Source of the DNA: Spirosoma oryzae
GTDB lineage: Bacteria; Bacteroidota; Bacteroidia; Cytophagales; Spirosomataceae
Length of the DNA: 64,000 nucleotides
Direction: 5' to 3'
NCBI RefSeq assembly: GCF_003002825.1
Contig: NZ_PVTE01000004.1
Coordinates: 1-64,000, forward strand
In this document: positions 8,819 through 17,713 of the stretch, piece after piece
Position numbering within the stretch: position 1 is the stretch's first letter
Layout: every line of letters begins with the position of its first letter
Notes under the pieces: model-generated
The model's database searches: none
Seen by the model: only the letters and a program-made list of their open reading frames with translations
What the model was told of the DNA's origin: nothing
Translations under genes and position numbers: made by a program

Positions 8819-9190
8819 ATGGCCATGCCAATACGCCTTTCAATCTTACCTTTTTCACTCCTGACGGCATCCCTTGCCGTTGGGCAGCCTCGCCCTGTTG
8901 GCGCAACCTTGCCAACGTACAATCAGCTCAAACCAGCTAACCGGGAAATCTACGACTATGTCAGTCCGCGCGGAACGGGCTATCAATCCGTCGAGCGGAC
9001 ATTCCGGCTGTTCGACTTTCCGGACGGAACGGTGACCTATCAGGTGAACGGAAAAATCGTCAGCAAAGCCAGTGACGTGCAAAAGCAACTGACGGCACCG
9101 GGCGTTCAAATCGACAGTCTTAGCATCGGGCAGCCCAACGCCGACGGAAAACGGCTGATTCGTATCCGGCTCTTAACCAATCAGCCCTGA
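8819..9190 (+). CDS. Small secreted protein of unknown function
   Basis: A protein of about 123 residues with a signal peptide (hydrophobic run ILPFSLLTASLAV, cleavage before GQ). The mature part of about 100 residues contains the segment LFDFPDGTVTYQVNGKIV. Starts at ATG 8819 or 8825 both put the signal peptide at the N-terminus; the in-frame codons before 8792 lie in a palindromic repeat and are unlikely to be translated. No family is recognised. The TGA stop is inside the left arm of a bidirectional terminator. Confidence 0.6.
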   Translation: MAMPIRLSILPFSLLTASLAVGQPRPVGATLPTYNQLKPANREIYDYVSPRGTGYQSVERTFRLFDFPDGTVTYQVNGKIVSKASDVQKQLTAPGVQIDSLSIGQPNADGKRLIRIRLLTNQP

Positions 9191-9219
9191 CGATACAGAC
9201 ATTTGTATCGTCAGGGCTG
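9182..9219. terminator. Bidirectional terminator between convergent genes
   Basis: A perfect 16-bp stem (CAGCCCTGACGATACA and its complement) with a six-base loop sits between two convergent genes. It overlaps the stop codon of the plus-strand gene. No T-run follows on the plus side. Confidence 0.8.
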
Positions 9220-9244
9220 ATTGTCTGCGCTGTATAGCGGCTGC

Positions 9245-9826
9245 TTATTTCGCTTTGCCGTTCACCAGAAATTGAACGGTTTTTGGTTCAGGCTCTTTGC
9301 TGAAATCAATCGTTCCACCGTAGCTTTTATCAAGCGTGGCCAGCAACAGCAAACCTGCTCCACCGACCGATGCCTCCTCTTTACTATATACCTTGCTATC
9401 GTTCAGATTAGTCCCTTTCTGTAAGTTAACCGTGATACTACCCAGCTTCAAATCCGTTGCAGAGAGCGTGTTTACGGTCCAGGTACTTGTCGACTGATCG
9501 GCGTCAACCATAACCAGCGTTTTATCGGTCAGTGTCCACTTGCCGGTAACGGTAGCCTTGTTGTCAAGGTATGAATACGTACCATCCTTTTTGAATGTCA
9601 CCACGTTATCATCGCCTAACAATCCCTGCCCGGTTGGTAACGTAGACGGCAGCTGATATTTTTTAGCATCTGTCTGAATACTGATATCGTTGAAAACCCA
9701 GGTACGTGCGAGCAGATCAGCAGACGCAGTGGTTGTGCTGGGGTTAACATTGTCGTCAGATTTGGAACAACCGGTCAGGGTCAGCGTGAACAGGGCAATG
9801 ATGGAGAGGAAGTAATTGATACGCAT
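9245..9826 (-). CDS. Lipoprotein with a lipocalin-like fold, function unknown
   Basis: A 193-residue protein with a lipoprotein signal peptide and lipobox LTGC ending at Cys20, followed by SKSDD. An acidic Asp pair there is typical of exported Bacteroidota lipoproteins. The mature domain begins LLARTWVFNDISI and continues with VVTFKKDGTYSYLDNKATVTGKWTL and a LKLGSITVNL strand, resembling the small lipocalin-like domains common in this phylum. It should be anchored to the outer or inner membrane. It is transcribed alone, convergent with the upstream gene. Confidence 0.75.
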   Translation of the reverse strand: MRINYFLSIIALFTLTLTGCSKSDDNVNPSTTTASADLLARTWVFNDISIQTDAKKYQLPSTLPTGQGLLGDDNVVTFKKDGTYSYLDNKATVTGKWTLTDKTLVMVDADQSTSTWTVNTLSATDLKLGSITVNLQKGTNLNDSKVYSKEEASVGGAGLLLLATLDKSYGGTIDFSKEPEPKTVQFLVNGKAK

Positions 9827-9950
9827 ACTGTTTTGAGGAATGTGATAGAAAACAAGAAAAAGGAAACCTCAAACGTACGGCGAAAAACCAAACCACTCGC
9901 TAGAAATTTACTGAACGTATGATCTTTAATTAATGCAGACATACGTCGCC

Positions 9951-11303
9951 CTATTTCACGTACCCCAGCTTACGGGGAATGGTATAAATTTCCGTTTGGC
10001 GACCGTCGATGTAGCGGAATGTCTGCCCGTCGTAAAAGCCGTCTTCTTCCAGCATAATCCGCACGACTTTCTTCCACTCGGGAATTTCGACGGCCGCGTT
10101 CAGTTCGATCGAATAGGCCGTGTTGGCCATCAGTGGGTAGTCACCGGGGCCGGGTACACCTTTCTGCTGATCCCATAAGCCAATCGTAGGTCCGGCCGCA
10201 TGCCCGTGTACACCGATCGGGTGCGAATAGATCGTACCGGTGATGCCTTCCTTCTTGGCCTGCTCCAGCGCCACGAGCAGCATCTGATTGCCCGTCCGGC
10301 CCGCCTTGAACTGTTCCGTTAGAATATCCTGCAGGCGATTTCCCTGTTTGAACGCAGCTTTGAGCGACTCCGGTACGTCGGTTTCGCCGGGACGCAGAAT
10401 ATACGCATGCTGCTGCTGATCGGTATTCAGTCGCAGATAGGTGATGCCGAAATCGACGTGAATCAGGTCGCCGGGCATGATTACCTGCTTATCCGGGCGC
10501 TTGGAAAAGGTACGCAGGTGGTTAAAATCGCTTTCGTCGGCGCGTTGTATGTCGACGGTCGGGTGAAACCAGGTGTCGAGGCCGAGGTTGGTGATGCGCT
10601 GCCGGAACCACCAGACCACGTCGTCGGTCGTTGTAATGCCCGGCTGAATAACCTGCTCCGAAAAACCTTCCTGAATAATCTCGTGCGAGAGTCGGCAGAT
10701 CATCGGATAGATCGCCATTTCTTTGGGTGTACGCGTTTCGAGCCAGCCGACAGCCACCTTTTCCGCCGACACGATCCGCGACCGATACTCCGCCGGCAGC
10801 TTTTGCAGAAACTCATCGTGCTCTGTGTTCGACAGCCCGTCGGCATGAGCGTAGTTAGTCGACATATTCAGCCCGATCTTTTTGGGTTTACGTTGCTGAA
10901 TTATGTTCGCCAGCGCATCCCACTGGTTGGGTCGTACGTCGATGTCCCAGGCACCTTTCAGCAAGTTCCCCACATCATAGCGGGCAATAGCCAGCTTTTC
11001 CAGTTCCTTCCCCGTATCGTAAAAGACAATGATCGTCCGGCGACGCGCCGACAGCCAGGTGCTGGGCAGCATCGTCCGCAGCACCGGATCTTCGTTGTAT
11101 TCCCGCGAAATGATCACCCACATATCGATGCCTTCGCGACGCATAAGCTGGGGCAGCAGGTTGGTAAATCGGTCGTCCAGAATTTCATCGACGACCCGCG
11201 CCCGGTCGCGTTCAGGCAGAATGATGGTCGGTGTCAGCGATTGGGCAACCGAGCAGGTCGCCGTAAAAAGAAGCAGCAAGAACAGGTAAATCGGTTTATT
11301 CAT
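9951..11303 (-). CDS. Secreted M24 family metallopeptidase (Xaa-Pro aminopeptidase-like)
   Basis: A 450-residue protein with a signal peptide at residues 1-20 (cleavage before QSL). It has an N-terminal creatinase-type domain (about 35-190) and a C-terminal pita-bread domain. The five dinuclear metal ligands of M24 enzymes can be placed: D284 and D295 (HVDFG and LNTDQ), H361 or H366 (YSHPIGVHGH), E400 (YSIELN) and E419/E420 (MLEED). It is expected to cleave an N-terminal residue before proline in the periplasm. ATG 11303 gives the signal peptide. Confidence 0.88.
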   Translation of the reverse strand: MNKPIYLFLLLLFTATCSVAQSLTPTIILPERDRARVVDEILDDRFTNLLPQLMRREGIDMWVIISREYNEDPVLRTMLPSTWLSARRRTIIVFYDTGKELEKLAIARYDVGNLLKGAWDIDVRPNQWDALANIIQQRKPKKIGLNMSTNYAHADGLSNTEHDEFLQKLPAEYRSRIVSAEKVAVGWLETRTPKEMAIYPMICRLSHEIIQEGFSEQVIQPGITTTDDVVWWFRQRITNLGLDTWFHPTVDIQRADESDFNHLRTFSKRPDKQVIMPGDLIHVDFGITYLRLNTDQQQHAYILRPGETDVPESLKAAFKQGNRLQDILTEQFKAGRTGNQMLLVALEQAKKEGITGTIYSHPIGVHGHAAGPTIGLWDQQKGVPGPGDYPLMANTAYSIELNAAVEIPEWKKVVRIMLEEDGFYDGQTFRYIDGRQTEIYTIPRKLGYVK

Positions 11304-11423
11304 CGTACAAAATCACGTTTTCTGGAAAGATACACGGTTATTCGTGTCGATAATACTATTTCGACGAGGCAACCCATTTGGGGCATCCGGCATCGTTGTA
11401 GTGAATAGTCCATCGTTTGGCTT

Positions 11424-14147
11424 ATGCTTCGCTCCCTACTGATTCTCTTTTCAATCGTACTTACTCAGTCAACATTCGCCCAGACCGGCCTGCGGGGACT
11501 TGTCAAAAGTGCATCGGGTGACGCCCTACCTTACGCAGCTGTCGTGGTTCGGAAAAGTGCGGCCGACGACCGCCCGACGGGTACGATCACCAACAGCGAA
11601 GGACGATACGACGTTGCGCTGACGCCCGGCACCTACACCGTCACGTTTCAATCGCTGGGCTTCCAGACCGTGCAGAAAACGGTCGACATCAGCAACGACT
11701 ACACGACGCTGGACATAACCCTGACTGAGCAGGCACTGCGGCTGGCCGAAGTACAAACCAAAGCGGGGAAGGAAGATCCGGCCTACACCATCATGCGCCG
11801 GGCCATCGCGAAAAGCCGATTTCACCAGCTACAGGTGCAGCGGTTTAAGGCCCGCGTCTACACCAAGTCCACCATCACCATTACCGACCTGCCATTCGGC
11901 GCGGAATCCTTGTTTAGAAAGCAATTGAAAGAGGCCGAGCGCGACGCCAATTTCAAAGTGGGCGTACCCATACTCAACGAAACCGTGGCGGAGGTGACGT
12001 TTCAGCAACCCAACGTGTACCGGCAACGCGTCATCGCCAACCGGAACTCGCAGGGCGACTTCCTGAGTCCAAATCAGTTTTACAACGTCAGTTTTTACAG
12101 TCCAACTGTTGCCGGGGCCGTATCGCCCCTCTCGCCCAAAGCGTTCGGCTACTACCGATTCGAGTACAAAGGCACCTTCCGTGAAAACGCCCCCGATGGC
12201 ACGCCGGTCGAAGTCAGCAAGATTCAGGTCATTCCGCGTCAGTACGGGGAGGGCGTCTTTCGCGGGACCATCTTCATCATCGAAAATACCTGGGCAATCT
12301 ACAGCCTACAACTCGAAACCGTATCGAGCATCGGGATTTCGTTCACCATCCGCAACCTGTGCAGCCCGATCAAAGGCGTCTGGATGCCAACCAATCAGCG
12401 ATACAGCGGAGCGGGCTCGTATCTGGGCGTAAAAGGCAACGGGCAGTATGTGCGTAACCTGACGTTCAGCGAGTTCGTCGTCAATCCGGCTTTTATCGAA
12501 GACATCGAAGTAGTCGATGAGAAGAAAGCGCCACCCACGCAGTCGTTGTCCAAGGGCGATATCAAAGGGCAGCAACTCGATGCACTGGTAAAGAAACAGA
12601 AGGAGTTTTCGACCAAGAACCTGCGCCAGATGATGAAGGAATACGAAAAGCAGGAAAAGCAGACCCGCAAAAAACAGGGTGCCGACGTAGCCGTGGTACG
12701 CGACGATTCGTTGATCGTTGATACGCTGGCCCTGAAACGGTCGACGGCCTTCTGGGATTCGCTCCGCTCGGTGCCGCTGACGACCGACGAACGCATCAGT
12801 TACCGCAAAAACGACAGCCTGCGCGTGATCCGAACGGGCGACAAGGTGAAGATCGACAGCATGGCCAAGGCCAAGAATCCATCGGCAAAAAAGCAGAAGA
12901 CCGTCACGATCGGTAAGCTGCTCATGGGCCATACGTGGTCGTTGTCGAAGCCGACATCGCTTAGCTACACGGGGCCGTTGAGCCAGATAAACTACAACAC
13001 GGTCGAGGGATACACCGCTGAGATGGGGCTGTTGTTGCGCTATCGTCCCCGCGTCGACTCGGTCAATCGATTCGTGAAAATACCGCTCAGCGACTGGTCG
13101 GTGGGGGGTACAGCGCGGTATCAGTTTGGCCGGCAGAATCTGGTTGGCTACGGGCAGGCGGGGTACCGGCACAAAACTACCCAAATCGACCTGACCGGCG
13201 GGCGGTATCTGTTTCAGTACAACCCCGACAACCCCATCAGCCCGGCGCTTAACGGCCTTACCACGTTGTTGTTCGAACAGAATTTCATGAAGCTGTACCA
13301 GAAAGACTTTGCCAATCTGACGGTTACGGCTACGCCTTTCAAAAACCGGATTAGCCTGACCGGTAGTCTGGAATACGCGCAACGTACGGAGCTGGACAAC
13401 TTCAAAGAAAACATAAAACCACTGATCGACTGGCGAAACCGGACGTATACGCCTAACCGACCGGTCAACGAAGAGCTTGTGAGCACGGCATTCCCCGTGC
13501 ATTCGCTCGTCACGCTCAACCTGACAGCCTCAGCCCGGCTGGGAACTACCGAATATACCATCCGCAACGGCCGCCGGATCACCCGGCGCGACAACGATGC
13601 CCCGCTGCTGACGGTCAACTACCGGAAAGGGATGGGCCTGCAAGCCACCGACCCGGTCAGCTACGATTTCTTACAGGCGACACTAGCCCACGGCTTCGAC
13701 GTCGGCATTCGCAGTCGACTCAGCTATCAACTCAGTGCAGGCAGCTTTCTGAACGACAAAAAGTTGTATTTCCCCGATTTCAAGCACTTCGCCGGTAATG
13801 AGTTTTTCCTGCAACAGGGCGATCCGGTCTCGGTGTTCCGGCTGTTGCCGTATTACCAGTACAGCACGGGCAAACGCTTTGCCGAGGGGCATGTGCTGGG
13901 CGAGTTCCGCCAACTGGTGCTGACACAACTGACTGTCCTGCGATTGCTGGGGCTAAAGGAGAATCTGTTCGTGCACTACCTGGCCACACCCGCGTCGCGT
14001 AACTACACGGAAGTGGGCTACGGACTCGACGGTCTCATTCCCCAGGTGCTTCCCTTCTTCCGCGTCGAAGTCATCTCCCAGTGGCAGAACACGACCTATC
14101 AGGGCCTTGGCTTCCGCATCGGCACGACGCTGAAGTTTGGGCGGTAG
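11424..14147 (+). CDS. DUF5686 protein with carboxypeptidase-like regulatory domain
   Basis: A 907-residue outer-membrane protein with a signal peptide at residues 1-20. A CarboxypepD_reg-like beta-sandwich spans about 21-100 (LRGLVKSASGDALPYAAVVV…), and a long DUF5686 region reaches the C-terminus. That region contains a charged coiled segment around 395-500 (KKQKEFSTKNLRQ, EKQEKQTRKK) and C-terminal beta-strands ending in an aromatic-poor strand, TTLKFGR. The role is unknown; this architecture is typical of Bacteroidota cell-envelope proteins. A paralogue lies at 50628-53195 on the other strand. Confidence 0.82.
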   Translation: MLRSLLILFSIVLTQSTFAQTGLRGLVKSASGDALPYAAVVVRKSAADDRPTGTITNSEGRYDVALTPGTYTVTFQSLGFQTVQKTVDISNDYTTLDITLTEQALRLAEVQTKAGKEDPAYTIMRRAIAKSRFHQLQVQRFKARVYTKSTITITDLPFGAESLFRKQLKEAERDANFKVGVPILNETVAEVTFQQPNVYRQRVIANRNSQGDFLSPNQFYNVSFYSPTVAGAVSPLSPKAFGYYRFEYKGTFRENAPDGTPVEVSKIQVIPRQYGEGVFRGTIFIIENTWAIYSLQLETVSSIGISFTIRNLCSPIKGVWMPTNQRYSGAGSYLGVKGNGQYVRNLTFSEFVVNPAFIEDIEVVDEKKAPPTQSLSKGDIKGQQLDALVKKQKEFSTKNLRQMMKEYEKQEKQTRKKQGADVAVVRDDSLIVDTLALKRSTAFWDSLRSVPLTTDERISYRKNDSLRVIRTGDKVKIDSMAKAKNPSAKKQKTVTIGKLLMGHTWSLSKPTSLSYTGPLSQINYNTVEGYTAEMGLLLRYRPRVDSVNRFVKIPLSDWSVGGTARYQFGRQNLVGYGQAGYRHKTTQIDLTGGRYLFQYNPDNPISPALNGLTTLLFEQNFMKLYQKDFANLTVTATPFKNRISLTGSLEYAQRTELDNFKENIKPLIDWRNRTYTPNRPVNEELVSTAFPVHSLVTLNLTASARLGTTEYTIRNGRRITRRDNDAPLLTVNYRKGMGLQATDPVSYDFLQATLAHGFDVGIRSRLSYQLSAGSFLNDKKLYFPDFKHFAGNEFFLQQGDPVSVFRLLPYYQYSTGKRFAEGHVLGEFRQLVLTQLTVLRLLGLKENLFVHYLATPASRNYTEVGYGLDGLIPQVLPFFRVEVISQWQNTTYQGLGFRIGTTLKFGR

Positions 14148-14244
14148 AAGAAGAAGAAAGAGGTAAGAAGAAAGATGAAAGAGGTTACCGCAACGCAGTC
14201 TTTGTTCTCACCTCTTTCTTCTTACCTCTCATATCTTTCTTCTC
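14147..14244. repeat. Polypurine/polypyrimidine inverted repeat
   Basis: The left arm at 14147-14186 is nearly all A and G, and the right arm at 14207-14244 nearly all C and T. They share AGAGGTAAGAAGAAAG-type wording and pair over most of their length with a short loop near 14190. It starts at the DUF5686 stop and precedes a co-directional gene. The wording is related to the outer arms at 1060-1289. Confidence 0.7.
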
Positions 14245-14331
14245 CTACTCAATTTGCTAACGGAATCGTAATCAGCCGATAACATGCCGGGTTAGGCGAC
14301 TCGCTTATTTTGCACCAACCATCGTGCAGGT

Positions 14332-15249
14332 ATGAATCGTCGGGATCTCGTCAAACGAATCGGCGCCGGATTGGCAGCCACCTCCCTTTCGCCCTGGGCC
14401 ACCGCCCACCCCACCACTACCCCGCAGCGCGTGCTGCGCATCGCCCACATCACCGACGTCCATATGCAGTCGCTGGTAGGGGCCGCGAAAGGCTTCGAAC
14501 GCTGCCTGCACCACGCCCAGAACCTGCCCGAAAAGCCCGACCTGATTATCAACGGGGGCGATGCAATCATGGAAGCACACGGCCGACAGGCCGACAGTGT
14601 AAAACGACAGTGGGAACTCTACCGGCAGGTGCTGACCAGCGAAAATAGCCTGCCCGTGCTGAACTGCGTCGGTAACCACGATATCTGGTGTCGGCAGGAA
14701 ACAAAAGAAGGGTTTATGGGGGGCCGGCAGTGGGCCATGGATGAGTTACAGATGACGAGCCGCTACTATAGTCTCGACCGGGCCGGCTGGCATATCATTG
14801 TGCTCGACAGCGTACAGCCCAAAGCCGACGGTAGCTGGTACACCGCCCATCTGGACGATGAACAGTATCATTGGCTGGAAGCGGATCTGAAAGCGGTTCC
14901 GGTGCAGACACCGGTCCTGATCGTATCGCACGTACCGATTCTTGCCGCCTGTGTTTTCTTTGATGGACAACGCTTTACCGACGAAAACTGGAACGTCCCC
15001 GCCCGTTGGATGCACAGCGATACCGTGCGGCTAACGAACCTGTTCCACCGGCATCCAAGTGTCAAATCAGCCCTGAGCGGCCACATTCACCTGACCGATC
15101 GGGTCGATTACGACGGGGTATCGTACTTCTGCAACGGTGCCGTCAGTGGCGCGTGGTGGTTCGGCAAATACCACCACACGGCCGCCGGTTACGCCCTCGT
15201 CGACCTCTACAGCGACGGCTCCGTCGTGAATCAGTATGTGAATTATTGA
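14332..15249 (+). CDS. Exported metallophosphoesterase with Tat-like signal
   Basis: A 305-residue calcineurin-like phosphoesterase. The N-terminus MNRRDLVKRIGAGLAATSLS resembles a twin-arginine signal, which suggests export of a folded metal enzyme. Metal-binding blocks are visible: DVH at 42-44, GGD at 75-77, GNHD at 114-117, SHVP and SGHIH. The substrate is unknown. It is flanked by large inverted repeats on both sides and is convergent with the HIT gene. Its sequence is distinct from the CpdA-like enzyme at 1312-2055, which lacks a signal peptide. Confidence 0.85.
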   Translation: MNRRDLVKRIGAGLAATSLSPWATAHPTTTPQRVLRIAHITDVHMQSLVGAAKGFERCLHHAQNLPEKPDLIINGGDAIMEAHGRQADSVKRQWELYRQVLTSENSLPVLNCVGNHDIWCRQETKEGFMGGRQWAMDELQMTSRYYSLDRAGWHIIVLDSVQPKADGSWYTAHLDDEQYHWLEADLKAVPVQTPVLIVSHVPILAACVFFDGQRFTDENWNVPARWMHSDTVRLTNLFHRHPSVKSALSGHIHLTDRVDYDGVSYFCNGAVSGAWWFGKYHHTAAGYALVDLYSDGSVVNQYVNY

Positions 15250-15250
15250 C

Positions 15251-15417
15251 GGTTTAAGTTTTGTGATTTGTGTTTTCGTGTAGCCTGGACCTCCAGGTCC
15301 GGGTGGGCGCAACAGCGACCTGTTAGCATCCGCCTTACACAGTTGCCCTGACGGGCACCCGGACCTGGAGGTCCAGGCTACATATGTGCGTCAGCTATCA
15401 TAAACCACAAACCTTAA
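15251..15417. repeat. Nested palindrome between convergent genes
   Basis: A perfect 26-of-26 inner inverted repeat has arms at 15280-15305 and 15356-15381. Each arm is itself palindromic (GGACCTCCAGGTCC). Outer arms near 15251-15272 and 15397-15417 (GGTTTAAGTTTTGTG against CACAAACCTTAAA) pair imperfectly. It sits between the two stop codons of the phosphoesterase and HIT genes. Confidence 0.85.
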
Positions 15418-15418
15418 A

Positions 15419-15817
15419 TTATAATAACTGCTCTCTAATCTTCTCCGCCGTTGCAGCTAACTCCTCAGCGGTTGGGCGGGGCTCCAGTTTCTGGCTGAAA
15501 TCCATGTCGGCCATGCTGTTCAGCGGAATCAGGTGAACGTGCGCGTGCGGCACCTCCAGCCCGACGACGGCAACGCCTATACGCTGACATGGAATCGCCT
15601 TTTCAACGGCCGACGCCACGCGTTTGGCAAACAGCATCAGGTCCGTATAGGTAGCATCGTCCAGGTCGAAAATATAATCGACTTCCTGTTTCGGAATCAC
15701 CAGCGTGTGGCCCGTAGTGGTGGGCATCACGTCCAGAAACGCCAGAAACGCGTCGGTCTCGGCGATCTTATGCGCTGGTATCTCACCAGCCACGATACGG
15801 GAGAATATGGAAGGCAT
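15419..15817 (-). CDS. HIT family nucleotide hydrolase/transferase
   Basis: A 132-residue histidine-triad protein with the HAHVH motif at residues 91-95; the middle histidine would be the nucleophile. The N-terminal segment IFSRIVAGEIPAHKI matches the Hint/PKCI subgroup, which hydrolyses AMP-linked compounds such as adenosine phosphoramidates. It is cytoplasmic. It lies upstream-to-downstream with greA on the minus strand, separated by an inverted repeat of the TTTACGGTATAC family. Confidence 0.92.
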   Translation of the reverse strand: MPSIFSRIVAGEIPAHKIAETDAFLAFLDVMPTTTGHTLVIPKQEVDYIFDLDDATYTDLMLFAKRVASAVEKAIPCQRIGVAVVGLEVPHAHVHLIPLNSMADMDFSQKLEPRPTAEELAATAEKIREQLL

Positions 15818-15831
15818 AGTGTTGGGGGTTC

Positions 15832-15926
15832 GGTTTACGGTATACAGTTTACGGTGTCTGGCGCACGCTTAGCCTGGACCGACCCACGCTACGGTGGCGA
15901 CCACCGAAAACCGTATACCGTGAACT
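15832..15926. repeat. TTTACGGTATAC-family inverted repeat between HIT gene and greA
   Basis: Arms at 15832-15855 and 15903-15926 pair at 20 of 24 positions around GGTTTACGGTATAC. It lies in the 115-base gap between two minus-strand genes, just after the greA stop. The loop contains TAGCCTGGACC, a fragment of the wording found in the 15.3 kb palindrome. Confidence 0.8.
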
Positions 15927-15932
15927 GTCTTT

Positions 15933-16406
15933 TTACCGGCTGATATCGATAACGTCGAATTCCAGCATCCCGGCCGGTACTTTGATCTCGGCCATATCGC
16001 CGACACGCTTGCCCAGCAGGCCTTTACCGATGGGGGAACTCACCGAAATACGACCCGTTTTCAGGTCGGCTTCCTCTTCCGATACCAGCGTGTAAGTCAT
16101 TTCGGCACCGTTCTTTTTATTCCGGATTTTCACTTTCGACAGGACAGACACCTGCGATGTATCGATAGTCGACTCATCGAGGATACGGGCGTTGGCTACG
16201 ACTTCTTCGAGTTTGGAGATTTTCAGCTCATGAAGTCCCTGCGCATCTTTAGCCGCGTCGTACTCGGCATTTTCGCTGAGGTCACCCTTGTCGCGGGCTT
16301 CGGCAATCTGATGGGCAATGGCCGCACGGCCTTTCGTTTTTAATTCGTTCAGCTCCGTTTTGAGCCGGTTTAGACCTTCTTCTGTGTAGTACGAAATCTT
16401 TCCCAT
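15933..16406 (-). CDS. greA: Transcription elongation factor GreA
   Basis: A 157-residue GreA that enters the RNA polymerase secondary channel and stimulates cleavage of backtracked RNA. The N-terminal antiparallel coiled coil (residues 1-75) carries the tip sequence GDLSENAEYDAA with acidic residues D42 and E45, the equivalents of the catalytic pair in E. coli. The C-terminal FKBP-like domain contains SPIGKGLLGK. ATG 16406 gives the standard length. The upstream 298-base region to fmt holds no gene and probably contains both divergent promoters. Confidence 0.96.
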   Translation of the reverse strand: MGKISYYTEEGLNRLKTELNELKTKGRAAIAHQIAEARDKGDLSENAEYDAAKDAQGLHELKISKLEEVVANARILDESTIDTSQVSVLSKVKIRNKKNGAEMTYTLVSEEEADLKTGRISVSSPIGKGLLGKRVGDMAEIKVPAGMLEFDVIDISR

Positions 16407-16704
16407 GATGACTTATATAACTAACGAATACTGGGGATTACTTAGGACTGGGTTAAAAACAAAAAAACGGCCCACCGACCGTTCTGCAATCAAATTGATT
16501 TTCTTTGCAGACGCGTCAGGGTCGCCGTCGGCGTACCGAAGCGAGCGGTTCAGAAACAGGATAAAAGGATCGTCGCATGCGCGTTACCAAAGTCTGTTTA
16601 ACGGACGAAACGCGCCATTTCCGGCGCGTTTGTGAGACAAAATTACGAAACTTCCGGGCGATAGCAACAGCCGATTTGTCGACCGTCCCAAATTTCTCCC
16701 TTCT
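16407..16704. other. Divergent intergenic region between greA and fmt
   Basis: About 298 bases without a convincing gene; an open frame here lacks any family resemblance. It should hold both divergent promoters. A short hairpin at 16608-16631 (AAACGCGCC paired with GGCGCGTTT) lies in what would be the fmt leader. Confidence 0.5.
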
Positions 16705-17628
16705 ATGGCATCCTCACTTCGTATCATTTTTATGGGTACCCCCGACTTCGCCGTCACCAGCCTGCAACGACTGCTGGGGGCTGGCTGCGAGGTGGTTGCC
16801 GTCGTGACCGCCCCCGATCGCCCGTCGGGTCGCGGCCTTCAGCTTACGCCCTCACCTGTTAAAAAAGCAGCGCTGGCAGCCAATCTACCCGTACTCCAGC
16901 CCGAACGCCTGCGCGACCCGGCATTTCTCGACGAATTAGCCAGTTACAAAGCTGACCTACAAGTGGTTGTTGCCTTTCGGATGCTACCCGAAGTCGTGTG
17001 GGGCATGCCAACCGTAGGTACGCTGAACCTGCACGGGTCATTGCTACCGCAGTACCGGGGGGCGGCTCCCATCAACTGGGCCATCATCAATGGCGAAACC
17101 GAAACGGGCGTCACCACTTTCTTTATTGAAAAAGAGATCGACACAGGGCAACTGTTGTTCAGCGACCGCGAGCCGATCTACCCCGACGATACTGCCGGTA
17201 GCCTGCATGACCGCCTGATGGAACGCGGGGCCGACCTGGTACTGAAAACAGTACGAGCCATCGAAGCAGGCGACTACACACCCACCCCCCAGCCGGAATC
17301 CGGTGACCTGAAACCGGCCCCCAAACTCAGTCGCGACAGCACCCGCATCGACTGGAACCAGTCGGTTCACACCATCCGCAATTTCGTGCGGGGCCTGTCG
17401 CCCTACCCGGCCGCGTGGACGATGATTAACGACCGCTTTTTCAAGGTATATGCGGTATCGGTCGCCAACGATTCGCCATTTGCGGCTGATCCGGGCCAAG
17501 CCTGGACCGACGAGAAAAAGCGAATTCTGGTCCGGGCTGCCGACGGCTGGTTATCAATCGACTCACTACAGGCGGAAGGCAAGCGACGCATGACCGCCGA
17601 AGAATTTCTACGCGGCAACCGATTATAA
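16705..17628 (+). CDS. fmt: Methionyl-tRNA formyltransferase
   Basis: A 307-residue enzyme that formylates Met-tRNAfMet from 10-formyltetrahydrofolate to make the initiator tRNA. The N-terminal formyltransferase domain shows the catalytic set N108, H110 and D146 in LNLHGSLLPQYRGAAPINW and EKEIDTGQ, matching N106, H108 and D144 of E. coli. The C-terminal OB-like domain runs from about 205. The gene is followed by an inverted repeat and then folA, which supplies the tetrahydrofolate pool, so the neighbourhood is metabolically coherent. Confidence 0.97.
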   Translation: MASSLRIIFMGTPDFAVTSLQRLLGAGCEVVAVVTAPDRPSGRGLQLTPSPVKKAALAANLPVLQPERLRDPAFLDELASYKADLQVVVAFRMLPEVVWGMPTVGTLNLHGSLLPQYRGAAPINWAIINGETETGVTTFFIEKEIDTGQLLFSDREPIYPDDTAGSLHDRLMERGADLVLKTVRAIEAGDYTPTPQPESGDLKPAPKLSRDSTRIDWNQSVHTIRNFVRGLSPYPAAWTMINDRFFKVYAVSVANDSPFAADPGQAWTDEKKRILVRAADGWLSIDSLQAEGKRRMTAEEFLRGNRL

Positions 17629-17632
17629 GCAT

Positions 17633-17713
17633 ATTGAATGATTGAGTGATTGAATGACTGAATGCTATGCGTCAGCCCATTCAATCACTCAATCATTTTA
17701 TCACTCAATCACT
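17633..17713. repeat. ATTCAATCA-family inverted repeat between fmt and folA
   Basis: Perfect 19-of-19 arms at 17638-17656 and 17678-17696 lie within longer tracts of repeated ATTGAATGA/TCACTCAATC units. It fills the gap from the fmt stop to the folA ATG. The short loop contains TGCGTCAGCC. A second locus of this family is at 55142-55266. Confidence 0.85.

Noticed and set aside
9933..10178. Plus-strand open frames across the M24 peptidase gene
   Set aside because: They are antisense to a clear gene with metal ligands and a signal peptide.
16405..16635. Open frame of 76 codons after greA
   Set aside because: No family resemblance, starts within the greA leader and has unusual codon use; probably not translated.
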